From a virus, in the IMG/VR virus record IMGVR_UViG_3300003324_000108, positions 1-54,488 of that record: DNA of 54,488 bases, one strand, 5' to 3'. Positions within the stretch are counted from its first letter, which is position 1. Each line of letters opens with the position of its first letter. This document shows, in pieces, positions 1-6,773 of the stretch. The notes under the pieces were generated by a model. That model saw only the letters and a program-made list of their open reading frames with translations. It had not been told where the DNA came from and did not search any database. The translations under genes were made by a program, and so were the position numbers.

Positions 1-132
1 GCGGGCAACGTGTCCACACCATGCGCCACCGAAGACTCCACGTGGTGCACGTGGCACGCCGACACGCAGGGCAATGGGCAGGGTCGATCCTTCGTCACAT
101 TGTGGGACGGGGCGACGATCTACCTCCCGTAG
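1..132 (+). CDS. C-terminal end of a small phage protein (5' truncated)
   Basis: Frame 1 is open from the first base to TAG at 130-132, giving 43 residues whose start lies outside the window. Visible features are two cysteines in the spacing C-ATEDSTW-C, then a GNGQG turn followed by SFV. Small actinophage proteins with a similar C..ED...C.W.A...GNG.G.SF layout are common and uncharacterised; that resemblance is from memory and not tested. It is on the same strand as the early genes that follow, so it is probably the last gene of the preceding early operon. No function can be given. Confidence 0.6.
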   Translation, partial: AGNVSTPCATEDSTWCTWHADTQGNGQGRSFVTLWDGATIYLP

Positions 133-137
133 GGACA

Positions 138-154
138 GGGCCCTTTCCGGGCCC
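138..154 (+). terminator. Short GGGCCC hairpin after the truncated gene
   Basis: GGGCCC at 138-143 and 149-154 can pair around the loop TTTCC, six bases after the TAG stop. There is no U-rich tail, so it is only a weak terminator candidate. The rest of 155-326 holds one arm of a 17-bp inverted repeat and the leader of the next gene. Confidence 0.35.
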
Positions 155-228
155 CGATCCCGACACGACATACGCGGCTAGGCGCGTCAATACCTACGCG
201 ATTGCACAATGACAATTCCATAGCGATT

Positions 229-245
229 TAGATAGATCCTCGGTG
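229..245 (+). repeat. Left arm of a 17-bp perfect inverted repeat
   Basis: The 17 bases TAGATAGATCCTCGGTG are repeated exactly, in reverse complement, at 1123-1139. The two arms flank the gene at 327-1094 and each lies about 80 bp upstream of a start codon (327 and 1219). Exact 17-bp identity is far beyond chance in this length. The role is unknown: operator, recombination site or transcript-level pairing are all possible. Confidence 0.85.
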
Positions 246-326
246 TCTGCACAACCGAATATCGGCAACACCTGTTCACACACATCACACAATGACACGC
301 AAAATGCGTGCGGAAGGAGGGACATT

Positions 327-1094
327 ATGTCCACCAAGCAGAACACCAAGACCATTTCCCGCGAGGCCCTCGCCGACACGTCGAACGAGGAGCTGGCGCG
401 TAGCGTCGCCGCCGAACTCGTCGCATCGTTCTCGGCTGGGAACATGTCGGCGAAGGAGCGCACGTTCGAGCAGGCGCGTATCGCCTACGCGGGCAACCAG
501 TCCGGCGCAACCGACGCCGACGTGGCGCGGGAGACGACCGTCGCGCTGGCCGCGACGTTCCCGAAGGCCCAGCAGGAATGGGCGCGGGAGACCAGCGTCA
601 GCAAGGGCGGGGCCTCCGTAACCCGCGTGACGATCACCCAGCGCCGCACGGCGTGGAGCGACGTCACCGATGCGGGCATGACGCCGACGCTGGAGGCTGT
701 CGCCGCCGCGTTCGCGCTCACCAGCGCCGGGGCGAAGGGTCTCGCCGAACTCCGCAAGGAGCTCATCGAAGACACGAAGAAGCAGGCGAAGGCGCGTCGT
801 GAGGCGTTCTACGTCAAGCAGTCCTTCGAGCGCTTCCAGGAGCTGGTCGCGAAGAACAAGGCAGCGTCGAAGCGCGCCGAGAACGCCGCGACCGCGTCGG
901 CTGACGAGAAGGCCGAGTCCGTCTCGTTCGAGGTCACCCTCGACACTGTGGAGGACATCGCCGCCTACGTGGCCGCCACCGTGGCGCGTCGCTGGTCGGA
1001 GGACGAGGCTGCTCGCCTCGCCGTCATCTTCACCGATGCGACGGAGCGCCTGACCGGTTTCGTCGCGGACGAGGCCGAGGAGGACGCCGCCTGA
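327..1094 (+). CDS. Hypothetical early protein, 255 aa, Ala/Glu-rich and helical
   Basis: ATG at 327 follows a strong GGAAGGAGG Shine-Dalgarno; an upstream in-frame ATG at 243 has none, so 327 is preferred. The protein is rich in Ala, Glu, Lys and Arg, lacks cysteine and membrane segments, and looks largely helical, with a basic stretch in the middle (KKQAKARREAF) and an acidic end (ADEAEEDAA). I do not recognise a family. It stands alone between two inverted 17-bp repeats and ends in TGACAG, the base of a small hairpin. An abundant nucleic-acid or host-interacting early protein is conceivable, but nothing in the sequence proves it. Confidence 0.85.
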   Translation: MSTKQNTKTISREALADTSNEELARSVAAELVASFSAGNMSAKERTFEQARIAYAGNQSGATDADVARETTVALAATFPKAQQEWARETSVSKGGASVTRVTITQRRTAWSDVTDAGMTPTLEAVAAAFALTSAGAKGLAELRKELIEDTKKQAKARREAFYVKQSFERFQELVAKNKAASKRAENAATASADEKAESVSFEVTLDTVEDIAAYVAATVARRWSEDEAARLAVIFTDATERLTGFVADEAEEDAA

Positions 1095-1122
1095 CAGGCG
1101 GCTGTCCCCCACCACACACGGG

Positions 1123-1139
1123 CACCGAGGATCTATCTA
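1123..1139 (-). repeat. Right arm of a 17-bp perfect inverted repeat
   Basis: CACCGAGGATCTATCTA is the exact reverse complement of 229-245. It lies 14 bp before the TTGACT box of the promoter for the next gene, so it could act as a regulatory site there. Confidence 0.85.
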
Positions 1140-1152
1140 GACCGCTATGGGA

Positions 1153-1185
1153 TTGACTCCAGGATGCACTACCGTATAGCATCCT
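1153..1185 (+). promoter_or_regulatory. Promoter with TACCGTATAGCAT motif and embedded inverted repeat
   Basis: TTGACT at 1153-1158 and TAGCAT at 1177-1182 are separated by 18 bp, a sigma70-like layout. Between them is TACCG, shared with four other intergenic regions of this arm. AGGATGC (1161-1167) and GCATCCT (1179-1185) form a perfect 7-bp inverted repeat across the -10 region, as expected of an operator. It drives the gene starting at 1219. Confidence 0.6.
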
Positions 1186-1218
1186 GAGGGAAACACAAGG
1201 GAAGGGAAGGCCCACATC

Positions 1219-1689
1219 ATGACCACCACACTGCACGGCACGGCTCCGGAGATCCTCCGCATCCCCGCCGATATTCACGCCAAGGCGCTCGCGGCGAACC
1301 TCGTCGCCGAAGTCCGCGCGCACCAGCCTGCAGGGCACGAGTACAGCGGGTACTTCACGTACACGCTCTCGAAGGTCGCAATCGTCGCAGGAGCGCCGGA
1401 CCTGATTTCCATGGTCCGCGGCGTTGTGTCCTCACAGGAGCGCGCCTGGAGCGCCATGCGCGAGGCGCTGGATGGGCTGTTCCCGAGGGCGGAGCGCCTG
1501 CAATGCGACCATGACCGCGCATGCAGGGAGCTGGTCGGCCACATTGACGACAGCGGGTATGTCTACTGCCTGCGTCACGGGCTGGACCGCGCACGCATGG
1601 GACACCGCACGCGCCTGCTGTCCGCCGCTGAGGCGGAGCACATCATGATGGGCGGGACTATCGCCTTCGACGCCCCGGAGGGCCTCTAG
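1219..1689 (+). CDS. Hypothetical protein with Cys/His metal-site-like motif
   Basis: ATG follows the leader AAGGGAAGGGAAGG. The 156-residue protein has a cluster C-DHDRA-C, H, then C-LRH near residues 95-120 that could bind a metal; the remainder is mixed helix and strand without membrane segments. I do not recognise the family. It is the first gene behind the promoter at 1153 and is followed by a run of small genes, so it probably opens an early operon. Its TAG stop is followed in the same frame by 41 open codons; see the small entry at 1708. Confidence 0.85.
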   Translation: MTTTLHGTAPEILRIPADIHAKALAANLVAEVRAHQPAGHEYSGYFTYTLSKVAIVAGAPDLISMVRGVVSSQERAWSAMREALDGLFPRAERLQCDHDRACRELVGHIDDSGYVYCLRHGLDRARMGHRTRLLSAAEAEHIMMGGTIAFDAPEGL

Positions 1690-1707
1690 GCGGGCTGGGA
1701 ATGGCTG

Positions 1708-1815
1708 GTGTGCGTGTTCGTCATCACACACCTGCCTCTCGCGGTCGGCATGGCCGCTGTCCTACGCGGGCAGCTGGCTGACAAACGATCATCACTCAGG
1801 AAGGGAAGATCATGA
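1708..1815 (+). CDS. Possible 35-aa membrane miniprotein
   Basis: From GTG at 1708 an open frame runs to TGA at 1813-1815, which overlaps the next start as ATGA, the coupling style used across this arm. It would encode a hydrophobic segment (residues 1-19) followed by a basic tail (DKRSSLRKGRS), a plausible single-span membrane peptide. The start has no convincing Shine-Dalgarno. The frame is also in phase with the preceding gene beyond its TAG stop, so readthrough would append this segment. It could be a chance frame. Confidence 0.35.
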   Translation: MCVFVITHLPLAVGMAAVLRGQLADKRSSLRKGRS

Positions 1816-2066
1816 GTGCAATCACCGTTCAGCGCGTTGTGCGCACGCTCCCCAGCCGCTGGGTTGCGACCGTCGTCTTCGACCGCGGGAACGCCGTCTG
1901 GACAGAGCGCGTCGCGTTCAGCCGCACGCTCACCGGGGACCGGACCATGATCGTCAGCGTCACCGATGACGACTATCCAGACGACCGCCAGGAGCGGCTG
2001 TTCGTCAACTCCAGGCGTGACATGCGCCAGCTGATCCGCGACTACCTGATCGCCGGACGCTGGTGA
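1812..2066 (+). CDS. Hypothetical protein, 84 aa
   Basis: ATG at 1812 follows AGGAAGGGAAG. The protein alternates strands and charged turns (FDRGNAVWTERVAFSR, VTDDDYPDDRQ) and ends in a helix (RDMRQLIRDYLIAGRW), suggesting a small alpha/beta fold. No family recognised. The stop TGA at 2064-2066 forms the base of a perfect 7-bp hairpin, TGACAGG-GA-CCTGTCA (2064-2079). Confidence 0.8.
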   Translation: MSAITVQRVVRTLPSRWVATVVFDRGNAVWTERVAFSRTLTGDRTMIVSVTDDDYPDDRQERLFVNSRRDMRQLIRDYLIAGRW

Positions 2067-2079
2067 CAGGGACCTGTCA
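2064..2079 (+). terminator. Stop-codon-embedded palindrome TGACAGG-GA-CCTGTCA
   Basis: Perfect 7-bp arms with a two-base centre, the first arm starting with the TGA stop of the upstream gene. A two-base loop is tight for RNA, so it may be a DNA palindrome or protein site; similar TGACAG...CTGTC contexts follow the genes ending at 1094 and 8687. Confidence 0.4.
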
Positions 2080-2107
2080 AACAAACAAGGGAAGGGAAGC
2101 CCACATC

Positions 2108-2617
2108 ATGGGAAAGGCAATCAAACTGGGCCGTACGATGCACGGGGAGACCGTGTTCGTGGAGATCCGTATCGACCAGCCGCGCGATGGACGCGAGGTG
2201 CAGTACGTCGATCACACGTTCGCCAAGCCGCCTGTCGAAGTCGGAATCCAGTTCACGGTCATCGGCAAGGGTGCACCCAACCTCCCGCTCAACGAGACCC
2301 CCGATGGATGGTGGCGTCAGAGTGGGCAGGTGCCTCCGGAGGACCGTGTCATCGTCACCGAAAAGCATCCTGACCTGGACTTCATCGAGGAGGTCTGGGA
2401 CAGGTATCACCTGAACACGATGCGCGCCGGGTGCGAGCACATGACCGAGGAGATGCTGGCCCGTCGCGAGGGTGAAAACACCCACGACTGGCAGACCCGC
2501 ATGCTGGGCGAGTGCAAGTGCCCTGTCACCGGGTACACCTGGGGCCACGCCTGGCTCGCGACCCACGTGCCCGACGAGGTCATCGAACGGCTCACCCAGA
2601 TCGTGCAGGGCGCGTGA
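2108..2617 (+). CDS. Hypothetical protein, 169 aa
   Basis: ATG at 2108 follows AAGGGAAGGGAAGCCCACATC, nearly the same leader as the gene at 1219; the upstream in-frame ATG at 2063 lies inside the previous gene and lacks a ribosome site. The N-terminal half is strand-rich (EIRIDQPRDGREVQYVDHTF), the C-terminal half helical with C-EHM and C-KC cysteines. No family recognised. Its TGA overlaps the next ATG. Confidence 0.85.
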   Translation: MGKAIKLGRTMHGETVFVEIRIDQPRDGREVQYVDHTFAKPPVEVGIQFTVIGKGAPNLPLNETPDGWWRQSGQVPPEDRVIVTEKHPDLDFIEEVWDRYHLNTMRAGCEHMTEEMLARREGENTHDWQTRMLGECKCPVTGYTWGHAWLATHVPDEVIERLTQIVQGA

Positions 2618-2718
2618 TGGGGCCGCGTAAGCGCAGGGTCCACTGGGATCTCGTACTCGTCGCCCTGGTCACTGGCGTCGCCGCCAGTGCCATGCTCACC
2701 TGGGGTTTCGGTCAATGA
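2617..2718 (+). CDS. Small single-span membrane protein, 33 aa
   Basis: ATG at 2617 overlaps the previous stop as TGATG, so it is translationally coupled. A basic head (MGPRKRRVHW) is followed by a hydrophobic stretch, residues 11-29, long enough to span a membrane; positive-inside rules put the N-terminus in the cytoplasm. Several such miniproteins occur in this arm. Function unknown. Confidence 0.65.
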   Translation: MGPRKRRVHWDLVLVALVTGVAASAMLTWGFGQ

Positions 2719-2740
2719 AAATCCCAGGTGAGCACATGAT

Positions 2741-2777
2741 TTGACTGCTAGTCAAGTCGTGTACTACCGTAGTGCAT
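2741..2777 (+). promoter_or_regulatory. Promoter region with TTGACT-GCT-AGTCAA palindrome and TACCGTAGTGCAT
   Basis: TTGACTGCTAGTCAA (2741-2755) is a perfect 6-bp inverted repeat with a three-base centre. TACCGTAGTGCAT (2765-2777) matches the motif in the promoters at 1153, 5994, 8802 and 19012. The palindrome may be an operator covering the -35 region. It precedes the operon starting at 2808. Confidence 0.55.
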
Positions 2778-2807
2778 CATCCAAAATTCCAAGGGAAGGA
2801 AATCATC

Positions 2808-3020
2808 ATGGCAATCACGGTCAGCTCTTTCGATCTGCCCCAGGCGGTCGGTGTCACGGTCGTCTCCAGCGACAATCGCGAGCGTGTCGACTACCTCCTG
2901 GGCATCGCGCAGAAGGAGGAGAACGGTCCCTACACAGTCGAGGTGATGAAGGTCGGCTGGGTCAAGGGCGAGCGGGACGAGGGGGAGATCCTGCTCTCGG
3001 TCCCCGTGGGGGTGCAGTGA
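2808..3020 (+). CDS. Hypothetical protein, 70 aa
   Basis: ATG at 2808 follows AAGGGAAGGA. The protein looks like a small beta sandwich or barrel with a hydrophobic core and charged turns (DNRERVDYLL, QKEENGPYTVEV); no motif recognised. First gene of an operon of at least five overlapping genes (2808-4497) behind the promoter at 2741. The downstream gene shares a similar pattern (A..LLG..KD...ELI.V), so the two may be distant duplicates; this is by eye only. Confidence 0.8.
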   Translation: MAITVSSFDLPQAVGVTVVSSDNRERVDYLLGIAQKEENGPYTVEVMKVGWVKGERDEGEILLSVPVGVQ

Positions 3021-3340
3021 TGGGCTACTTCGTCCGTCCCCTCAAGCGGGAATCCTCCGCAGGCATCGTCATCCACGCGGAAGACGAACACGACAAGCGC
3101 GCCGAGGCGTACCTGCTCGGCCTGCGCAAAGACGGCGTGGTCGAGCTGATCCGCGTCCCCCTCGGGCAGGCCGAAGCTGAACTCGGCGAGTTCAACAACG
3201 ACGTGGAGATGCTCTTCGAGTACGCCTCGCCGCTCGCGGAGAAGCTGGAGCAGGAAGACAGGGACAGTGACCTGTCGCCCGAGGAGATCCAGAAGGCAAT
3301 CGACGCCATGCTAGCCGGGGAAGAAGGTGGGGGGTCATGA
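3020..3340 (+). CDS. Hypothetical acidic protein, 106 aa
   Basis: ATG at 3020 overlaps the preceding TGA. Residues 1-55 look strand-rich; residues 65-106 are acidic and helical (EKLEQEDRDSDLSPEEIQKAI). No cysteine, no membrane segment, no family recognised. It ends in GGGS overlapping the next start by four bases (ATGA). Confidence 0.8.
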   Translation: MGYFVRPLKRESSAGIVIHAEDEHDKRAEAYLLGLRKDGVVELIRVPLGQAEAELGEFNNDVEMLFEYASPLAEKLEQEDRDSDLSPEEIQKAIDAMLAGEEGGGS

Positions 3341-3663
3341 CCGCCTACCGGATCAAGTCCCGCTTCGTGAACATGGAGAAGGCGCACGTCAGCCTGCGCT
3401 CCTACGATGACGGATCCACAGCCCTCGTCGCCGAAGAACTCGTGCAGGAAGACGGCTACACCGAGCTGGATCGGGAGACCCTGAGCGTCAACCTCGGCGC
3501 ATACGGCATGTACCCTCCCCTGGGCCACGTGTACGTGCGCAACTACGCCGAACACGAAGGGCTCCCGCAGGCGCTCGCTGACGCTGGGATCGTGCGGCTC
3601 GTGGAGCCGATCACCTTCGGCCCGTTCAACGTGGCCGGGTATCTCGTGGAGGTGACACTGTGA
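3337..3663 (+). CDS. DUF4313-like small protein, 108 aa
   Basis: The central part (TLSVNLGAYGMYPPLGHVYVRNY, written here in pieces: strand, PPLGHVYV, then NYAEHEGLP) resembles the strand-PPG.aYV-n-W.E..G layout of the DUF4313-type proteins found in mobile elements and phages. This is recognition by pattern, not a search. Start ATG 3337 overlaps the previous stop. The role of that family is unknown. Confidence 0.7.
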   Translation: MTAYRIKSRFVNMEKAHVSLRSYDDGSTALVAEELVQEDGYTELDRETLSVNLGAYGMYPPLGHVYVRNYAEHEGLPQALADAGIVRLVEPITFGPFNVAGYLVEVTL

Positions 3664-3995
3664 CCTGGAGCTTCGATCACGTTAGTAGCGAGCACAATCC
3701 CGCAGTGGGCAGGGAAATGCGGATGGACGTAGCCCAGCGTCCCAGTGTCGAACAATTCCTGGCGCTCCCCAATGACACCGAGATCTACGCCGTGGAAATC
3801 GGCCCCTTCGGTCTCGGCGTTTCCATGCAGGGGCTCATCATGAGTGATGCGAACCGGGAATTGTCCCGGGAATGGGCGAAGGAAACGGGAAATGACAGCA
3901 TGCCATTCCAGTTCATGTTCTACCTGCTCCCGGACGGGTATGACATCACCGCAGAAATGCACAACAAAGGAGAGGGAAATGCCGTACCAGACTGA
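3660..3995 (+). CDS. Hypothetical protein, 111 aa
   Basis: GTG at 3660 overlaps the preceding TGA (GTGA). A helical N-terminal part with PSVEQFLALPND is followed by strands (EIYAVEIGPFGLGVSMQGL) and a helical end. A similar phrase, PTLESVLALEPP, occurs at the start of the next gene, so the two neighbours may be distant paralogues. No family recognised. Confidence 0.75.
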   Translation: MTWSFDHVSSEHNPAVGREMRMDVAQRPSVEQFLALPNDTEIYAVEIGPFGLGVSMQGLIMSDANRELSREWAKETGNDSMPFQFMFYLLPDGYDITAEMHNKGEGNAVPD

Positions 3996-4497
3996 GACAC
4001 TCGTGAACCGCAACCAACACCTGGACCCCATCCAGGTGGACATGCAACCCACCCTGGAAAGCGTTCTGGCACTGGAGCCACCGTTCTCCTTTCACCTGAT
4101 CGGCACACTGGATGGGCCGGATGGGAAGTTCGAGCAGGTTCACGTCGGGCTCGGCGTTCGCACGGAGGCTCAGGCCGTGATGTTCCGCGAGAGAATGCGG
4201 ACCTGGCCCGTGCCGTGGGATGTCACCATCGCCTTCTGGTCGAAACTGGCTGACGAGGAGGAGCAGCCGCTGACCCCTGTCGTGGACATTTCCGGACGGC
4301 TCGCTCCGGGGGAGATCGCGGACACAATCATCCAGACCTACCTCGAAACCCAGCGGGAGTACGAGGAGGACATGTCCGTGAAGAAGCAGCTCCAGGAGGC
4401 TATCGACTCCGGGATGCTCAACGCCGACGACCTCCACCAGCTGCTCCGGGATGCGGTGAAGTCGGCACGCACCGGCTGGCAGCGCAAGCCGTTCTAG
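3979..4497 (+). CDS. Hypothetical protein, 172 aa
   Basis: ATG at 3979 follows AAGGAGAGGGAA and overlaps the previous gene by 17 bases. The N-terminal 100 residues look alpha/beta; residues 110-172 are helical and charged (YEEDMSVKKQLQEAIDSG, MLNADDLHQLLRDAVKSAR), a possible coiled coil. It ends the operon just before a strong hairpin at 4501-4543. Function unknown. Confidence 0.8.
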   Translation: MPYQTETLVNRNQHLDPIQVDMQPTLESVLALEPPFSFHLIGTLDGPDGKFEQVHVGLGVRTEAQAVMFRERMRTWPVPWDVTIAFWSKLADEEEQPLTPVVDISGRLAPGEIADTIIQTYLETQREYEEDMSVKKQLQEAIDSGMLNADDLHQLLRDAVKSARTGWQRKPF

Positions 4498-4500
4498 ATC

Positions 4501-4597
4501 CCTGGGTGGGGTGTCAATCCTTCCCTTCCGCACCTCACCCAGGCCACCTGGGACCGCCTTACGGTGCCCCGCAGATGTGTCATCGTGGGGCGGTCCC
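4501..4597 (+). terminator. Double-hairpin leader/terminator region
   Basis: CCTGGGTGGGGTG (4501-4513) pairs with CACCTCACCCAGG (4531-4543) over 13 positions with a single G-U, loop 17 nt: a good terminator of the operon ending at 4497. A second stem pairs GGGACCGCC (4550-4558) with GGCGGTCCC (4589-4597), and inside it GCCCC (4566-4570) can pair with GGGGC (4587-4591), which competes with the outer stem. The following 66 bases before the start at 4664 show no clear promoter. Confidence 0.6.
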
Positions 4598-4663
4598 CCA
4601 ACATCTTTGATATCCCGTTTTCAGTCAACGAATATCGACAACATCACGGTCGAAAGGACCACC

Positions 4664-5281
4664 ATGACAACCGCAATCGAAAGTTACCTGTCGGCCCTGG
4701 GCTGCGTCATCGAGATCATCGAGTACGAGATCGCTATCGGACGTACCGCATCCCACACGCTGGGAGTCGTCATGCCGAACGACATGGAGAAGGGCTGGAA
4801 CTGGGAGATCTCGTTCGCCATCGGGACGGATACCTTCTACCAGACTCACACTGTCGCCTGCGTTGACGGCATGATTTCCCTTCCCGGACTGGTCCCGATC
4901 CTGGCGAAGAAACAATCCCCGCTGCGACTGAACTCGCTCATCTGCGCATCAATCCTCGGCGTGCAGGAGATCCCCGCACCCAGCCGTCGCGCTATCCGCC
5001 AGGCGGAGCAGGCGGCGGCGCTCATCGTCGCGCAGGAACTCAAAGCCGCGCTGGCTACCGGCAACATCGATGATCGGTTCTTCGCCCGCGAGGACGAGGC
5101 TGAGGTGTGGGACGAGATCGTCACCATGGCGGATATCCCCCACCCTTACGGACGGATGCGGACCAACTCCATCCCCTCGTACCTGCTGTCGGCATTCGAT
5201 GACGTCTACTACGAGGCGGCATCGGAGGCTATCGGTGCCAAGTGCGCCGCGGCTCGTCGCCGTCTGGGGGTGCAGGCGTGA
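4664..5281 (+). CDS. Hypothetical protein, 205 aa
   Basis: ATG at 4664 follows GAAAGGACC; an upstream in-frame ATG at 4511 lies in the hairpin region and is rejected. The N-terminal 100 residues are strand-rich, the C-terminal half helical (RRAIRQAEQAAALIVAQEL) with aromatic patches near DDVYYEAA. Three cysteines are scattered. No family recognised. It starts a three-gene operon ending at 5981. Confidence 0.8.
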   Translation: MTTAIESYLSALGCVIEIIEYEIAIGRTASHTLGVVMPNDMEKGWNWEISFAIGTDTFYQTHTVACVDGMISLPGLVPILAKKQSPLRLNSLICASILGVQEIPAPSRRAIRQAEQAAALIVAQELKAALATGNIDDRFFAREDEAEVWDEIVTMADIPHPYGRMRTNSIPSYLLSAFDDVYYEAASEAIGAKCAAARRRLGVQA

Positions 5282-5595
5282 GCAAGTACGACAACATCGC
5301 CACGCTCAAGTCCAACCTCGCATTCCACGAGGAGATGGCCCGGAGGCTTCGGGACAGGCTGGAGCGCACGCTTCCGAAGGAGCCGGAAAAGGGAACTGTC
5401 ATCAAGTTCCTGGTGCAGTTCCCGCCGCGCCCCGTTACCTACCAGTACTGGGCCGCTCGTTTCCATGACAAGCTGTGGACCATCACTGGCAAGGAGGGCG
5501 CGTACACCTGGCCCGAGGTAGTGGCGTTCATGCGCCTGGATGAGGGTATCCAGATGGGCGCGCGCAAGGTCGAGTTCTCGGTGGTGGGGAAATGA
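5278..5595 (+). CDS. Hypothetical protein, 105 aa
   Basis: GTG at 5278 overlaps the previous TGA. A helical N-terminus with many charges (HEEMARRLRDRLERTL) precedes a strand-rich part with aromatic residues (YQYWAARFHDKLWTITG), which resembles small phage proteins that describe a wrapped beta sheet around tryptophans. No firm family. It overlaps the next start by four bases. Confidence 0.75.
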   Translation: MSKYDNIATLKSNLAFHEEMARRLRDRLERTLPKEPEKGTVIKFLVQFPPRPVTYQYWAARFHDKLWTITGKEGAYTWPEVVAFMRLDEGIQMGARKVEFSVVGK

Positions 5596-5981
5596 TCGTC
5601 ACCCGCAGGACCATCGTGAAGGGTGCCGCATGGAGCATCCCGGTCATCATGGCCGCAACCGCCGTACCGCACGCCGCCGCCAGCGCACAGCCGGGGAACG
5701 CATGCCTGCGGTTCATTGGGAGCAACTTCACCCGCGATGGGCTCAAGGTGAAGGTGCAGAACCAGTGCGGCATGATCGCTCGTGACGTGCAGATCATCGT
5801 GTCCTACGAGAACGGACAGGCTGCTGTCGCTCGCGTCTTCCCACAGGGGGAGCTCGACCCTCACGCTCATGCTCCCGCGGAGCACCTGCGCCTGGATGAC
5901 ATTCCCGACGAGATCAGTCAGGTGACTGTCACTGTCAAGGCGGAGAACGCCGATGCTGTGACTGAGGTGTTCACCCGTTGA
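5592..5981 (+). CDS. Secreted protein with twin-arginine signal
   Basis: Residues 4-8 TRRTI are followed by VKGAAWSIPVIMAA and the cleavage-like site AAAS-A near residue 31. This TRRTxxKGAAW signal is the form widespread in actinobacterial Tat substrates. The mature part of about 98 residues is a probable beta sandwich with one cysteine pair (C-LRF near 37 and C-GM near 58) that could form a disulfide outside the cell. A folded protein exported by the host Tat system during infection could modify the surface, for example against superinfection; that is inference. It ends its operon just before a promoter. Confidence 0.75.
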   Translation: MIVTRRTIVKGAAWSIPVIMAATAVPHAAASAQPGNACLRFIGSNFTRDGLKVKVQNQCGMIARDVQIIVSYENGQAAVARVFPQGELDPHAHAPAEHLRLDDIPDEISQVTVTVKAENADAVTEVFTR

Positions 5982-5993
5982 TCATCCCCCGAT

Positions 5994-6031
5994 TTGACAC
6001 TATGTATTACCGTATGCCATAGTGTTATACA
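5994..6031 (+). promoter_or_regulatory. Promoter/operator: TTGACA, TACCGTATGCCAT and ACACTATG inverted repeat
   Basis: TTGACA at 5994-5999 is a perfect -35 box. ACACTATG (5997-6004) and CATAGTGT (6018-6025) are perfect 8-bp inverted arms centred on the shared motif TACCG (6008-6012). The most likely -10 is within TGCCATAG; a further TATACA lies at 6026-6031. The arms cover the whole core promoter, so a repressor bound there would block it. Confidence 0.6.
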
Positions 6032-6057
6032 TCAGGTCGTTCCGATCCGGCCTGGTG

Positions 6058-6103
6058 AAGGACCGCATCGCCTCCCACACACTCGGGCGGTGCGGTCCTT
6101 TTT
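6058..6103 (+). terminator. Rho-independent terminator with U tract, between promoter and gene
   Basis: AGGACCGCATCGCC pairs with GGCGGTGCGGTCCT (14 positions, one G-U) and is followed by TTTTT: the best canonical terminator in this arm. It lies downstream of the promoter at 5994 and upstream of the gene at 6132. A short stem CAGGTC/GGCCTG (6033-6054) precedes it. The unit could be an attenuator, or make an RNA of about 75 nt. Confidence 0.8.
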
Positions 6104-6131
6104 CCTACCCCCGATGAAAGGGCACTGACCA

Positions 6132-6773
6132 ATGTCGGCAGTCATCACCATGCTCCCGAACGACCTCCGGGACATGACGGCAGCTCTTGTCCCGCACGCC
6201 GAGGACCACAGGAAGAGCATCACCCCCATCCTCCAGTGCATCCACATCGACCCCACTAAGGGCAACTACGCCTGGGCCACCAACAGGTACACCGCAGGCC
6301 GGTTGAACCTGCGGGCGTTCGACAAGCTGGTCATGCCCGAGGAGCCCATGCTGATCCCCGCCTACGTGCTGACCATCCTCAGCCGCATCGGACCCGGAAC
6401 CCTGCCCGCACCGTTCGAGCAGTACGTGATCCGCATCGAGGAGACCGCGAAGGGAATCGTCACGCAGTTCGTGTGGGCCTCGGAGGACAAGGAGCTGGAG
6501 GAGGTCCACTGGCAGCGTGTGTTCTTCCTGCACGGCAGGTACGGTGACTTCCCACCCGTCCAGAAGCTGTTCGACAAGTTCCAGGAGACCGAAGTCCCCA
6601 CGAAGATCGCGGTGAACGGTGACGGCTTGGACACCTTCGTCAACTACGCGATGCGTAAGCATCTGCCGGTGCGGTTCACGGCGGACGGTGGCAAGAATAC
6701 GAACCCGATCCTCGTGGAGATCGGCACCGAGTTCCGCGGGCTCATCGCGCCCAGCATTCGAGGTGAGTTCTGA
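6132..6773 (+). CDS. DnaN-like sliding clamp protein (probable)
   Basis: Residues 25-60 read like the start of a DnaN domain: PILQCIHID, then a WATNRYTAGR phrase where clamps have a T..DLE strand. The C-terminal 40 residues have the order seen at clamp C-termini, with PVRFTADGG, NPILVEIG and a final hydrophobic strand. At 213 residues it is far shorter than bacterial beta (about 370), so it would have two rather than three domains, like trimeric clamps; a partner role is inferred. No polymerase is visible in the window, so it may load onto host machinery. ATG 6132 follows GAAAGGGCA and sits behind an attenuator-like terminator. Confidence 0.5.
   Translation: MSAVITMLPNDLRDMTAALVPHAEDHRKSITPILQCIHIDPTKGNYAWATNRYTAGRLNLRAFDKLVMPEEPMLIPAYVLTILSRIGPGTLPAPFEQYVIRIEETAKGIVTQFVWASEDKELEEVHWQRVFFLHGRYGDFPPVQKLFDKFQETEVPTKIAVNGDGLDTFVNYAMRKHLPVRFTADGGKNTNPILVEIGTEFRGLIAPSIRGEF

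Noticed and set aside
21-212. ATG frame of 63 codons at the window start
   Set aside because: Arg/His-rich composition typical of a shifted frame; frame 1 next to it reads as a normal protein end.
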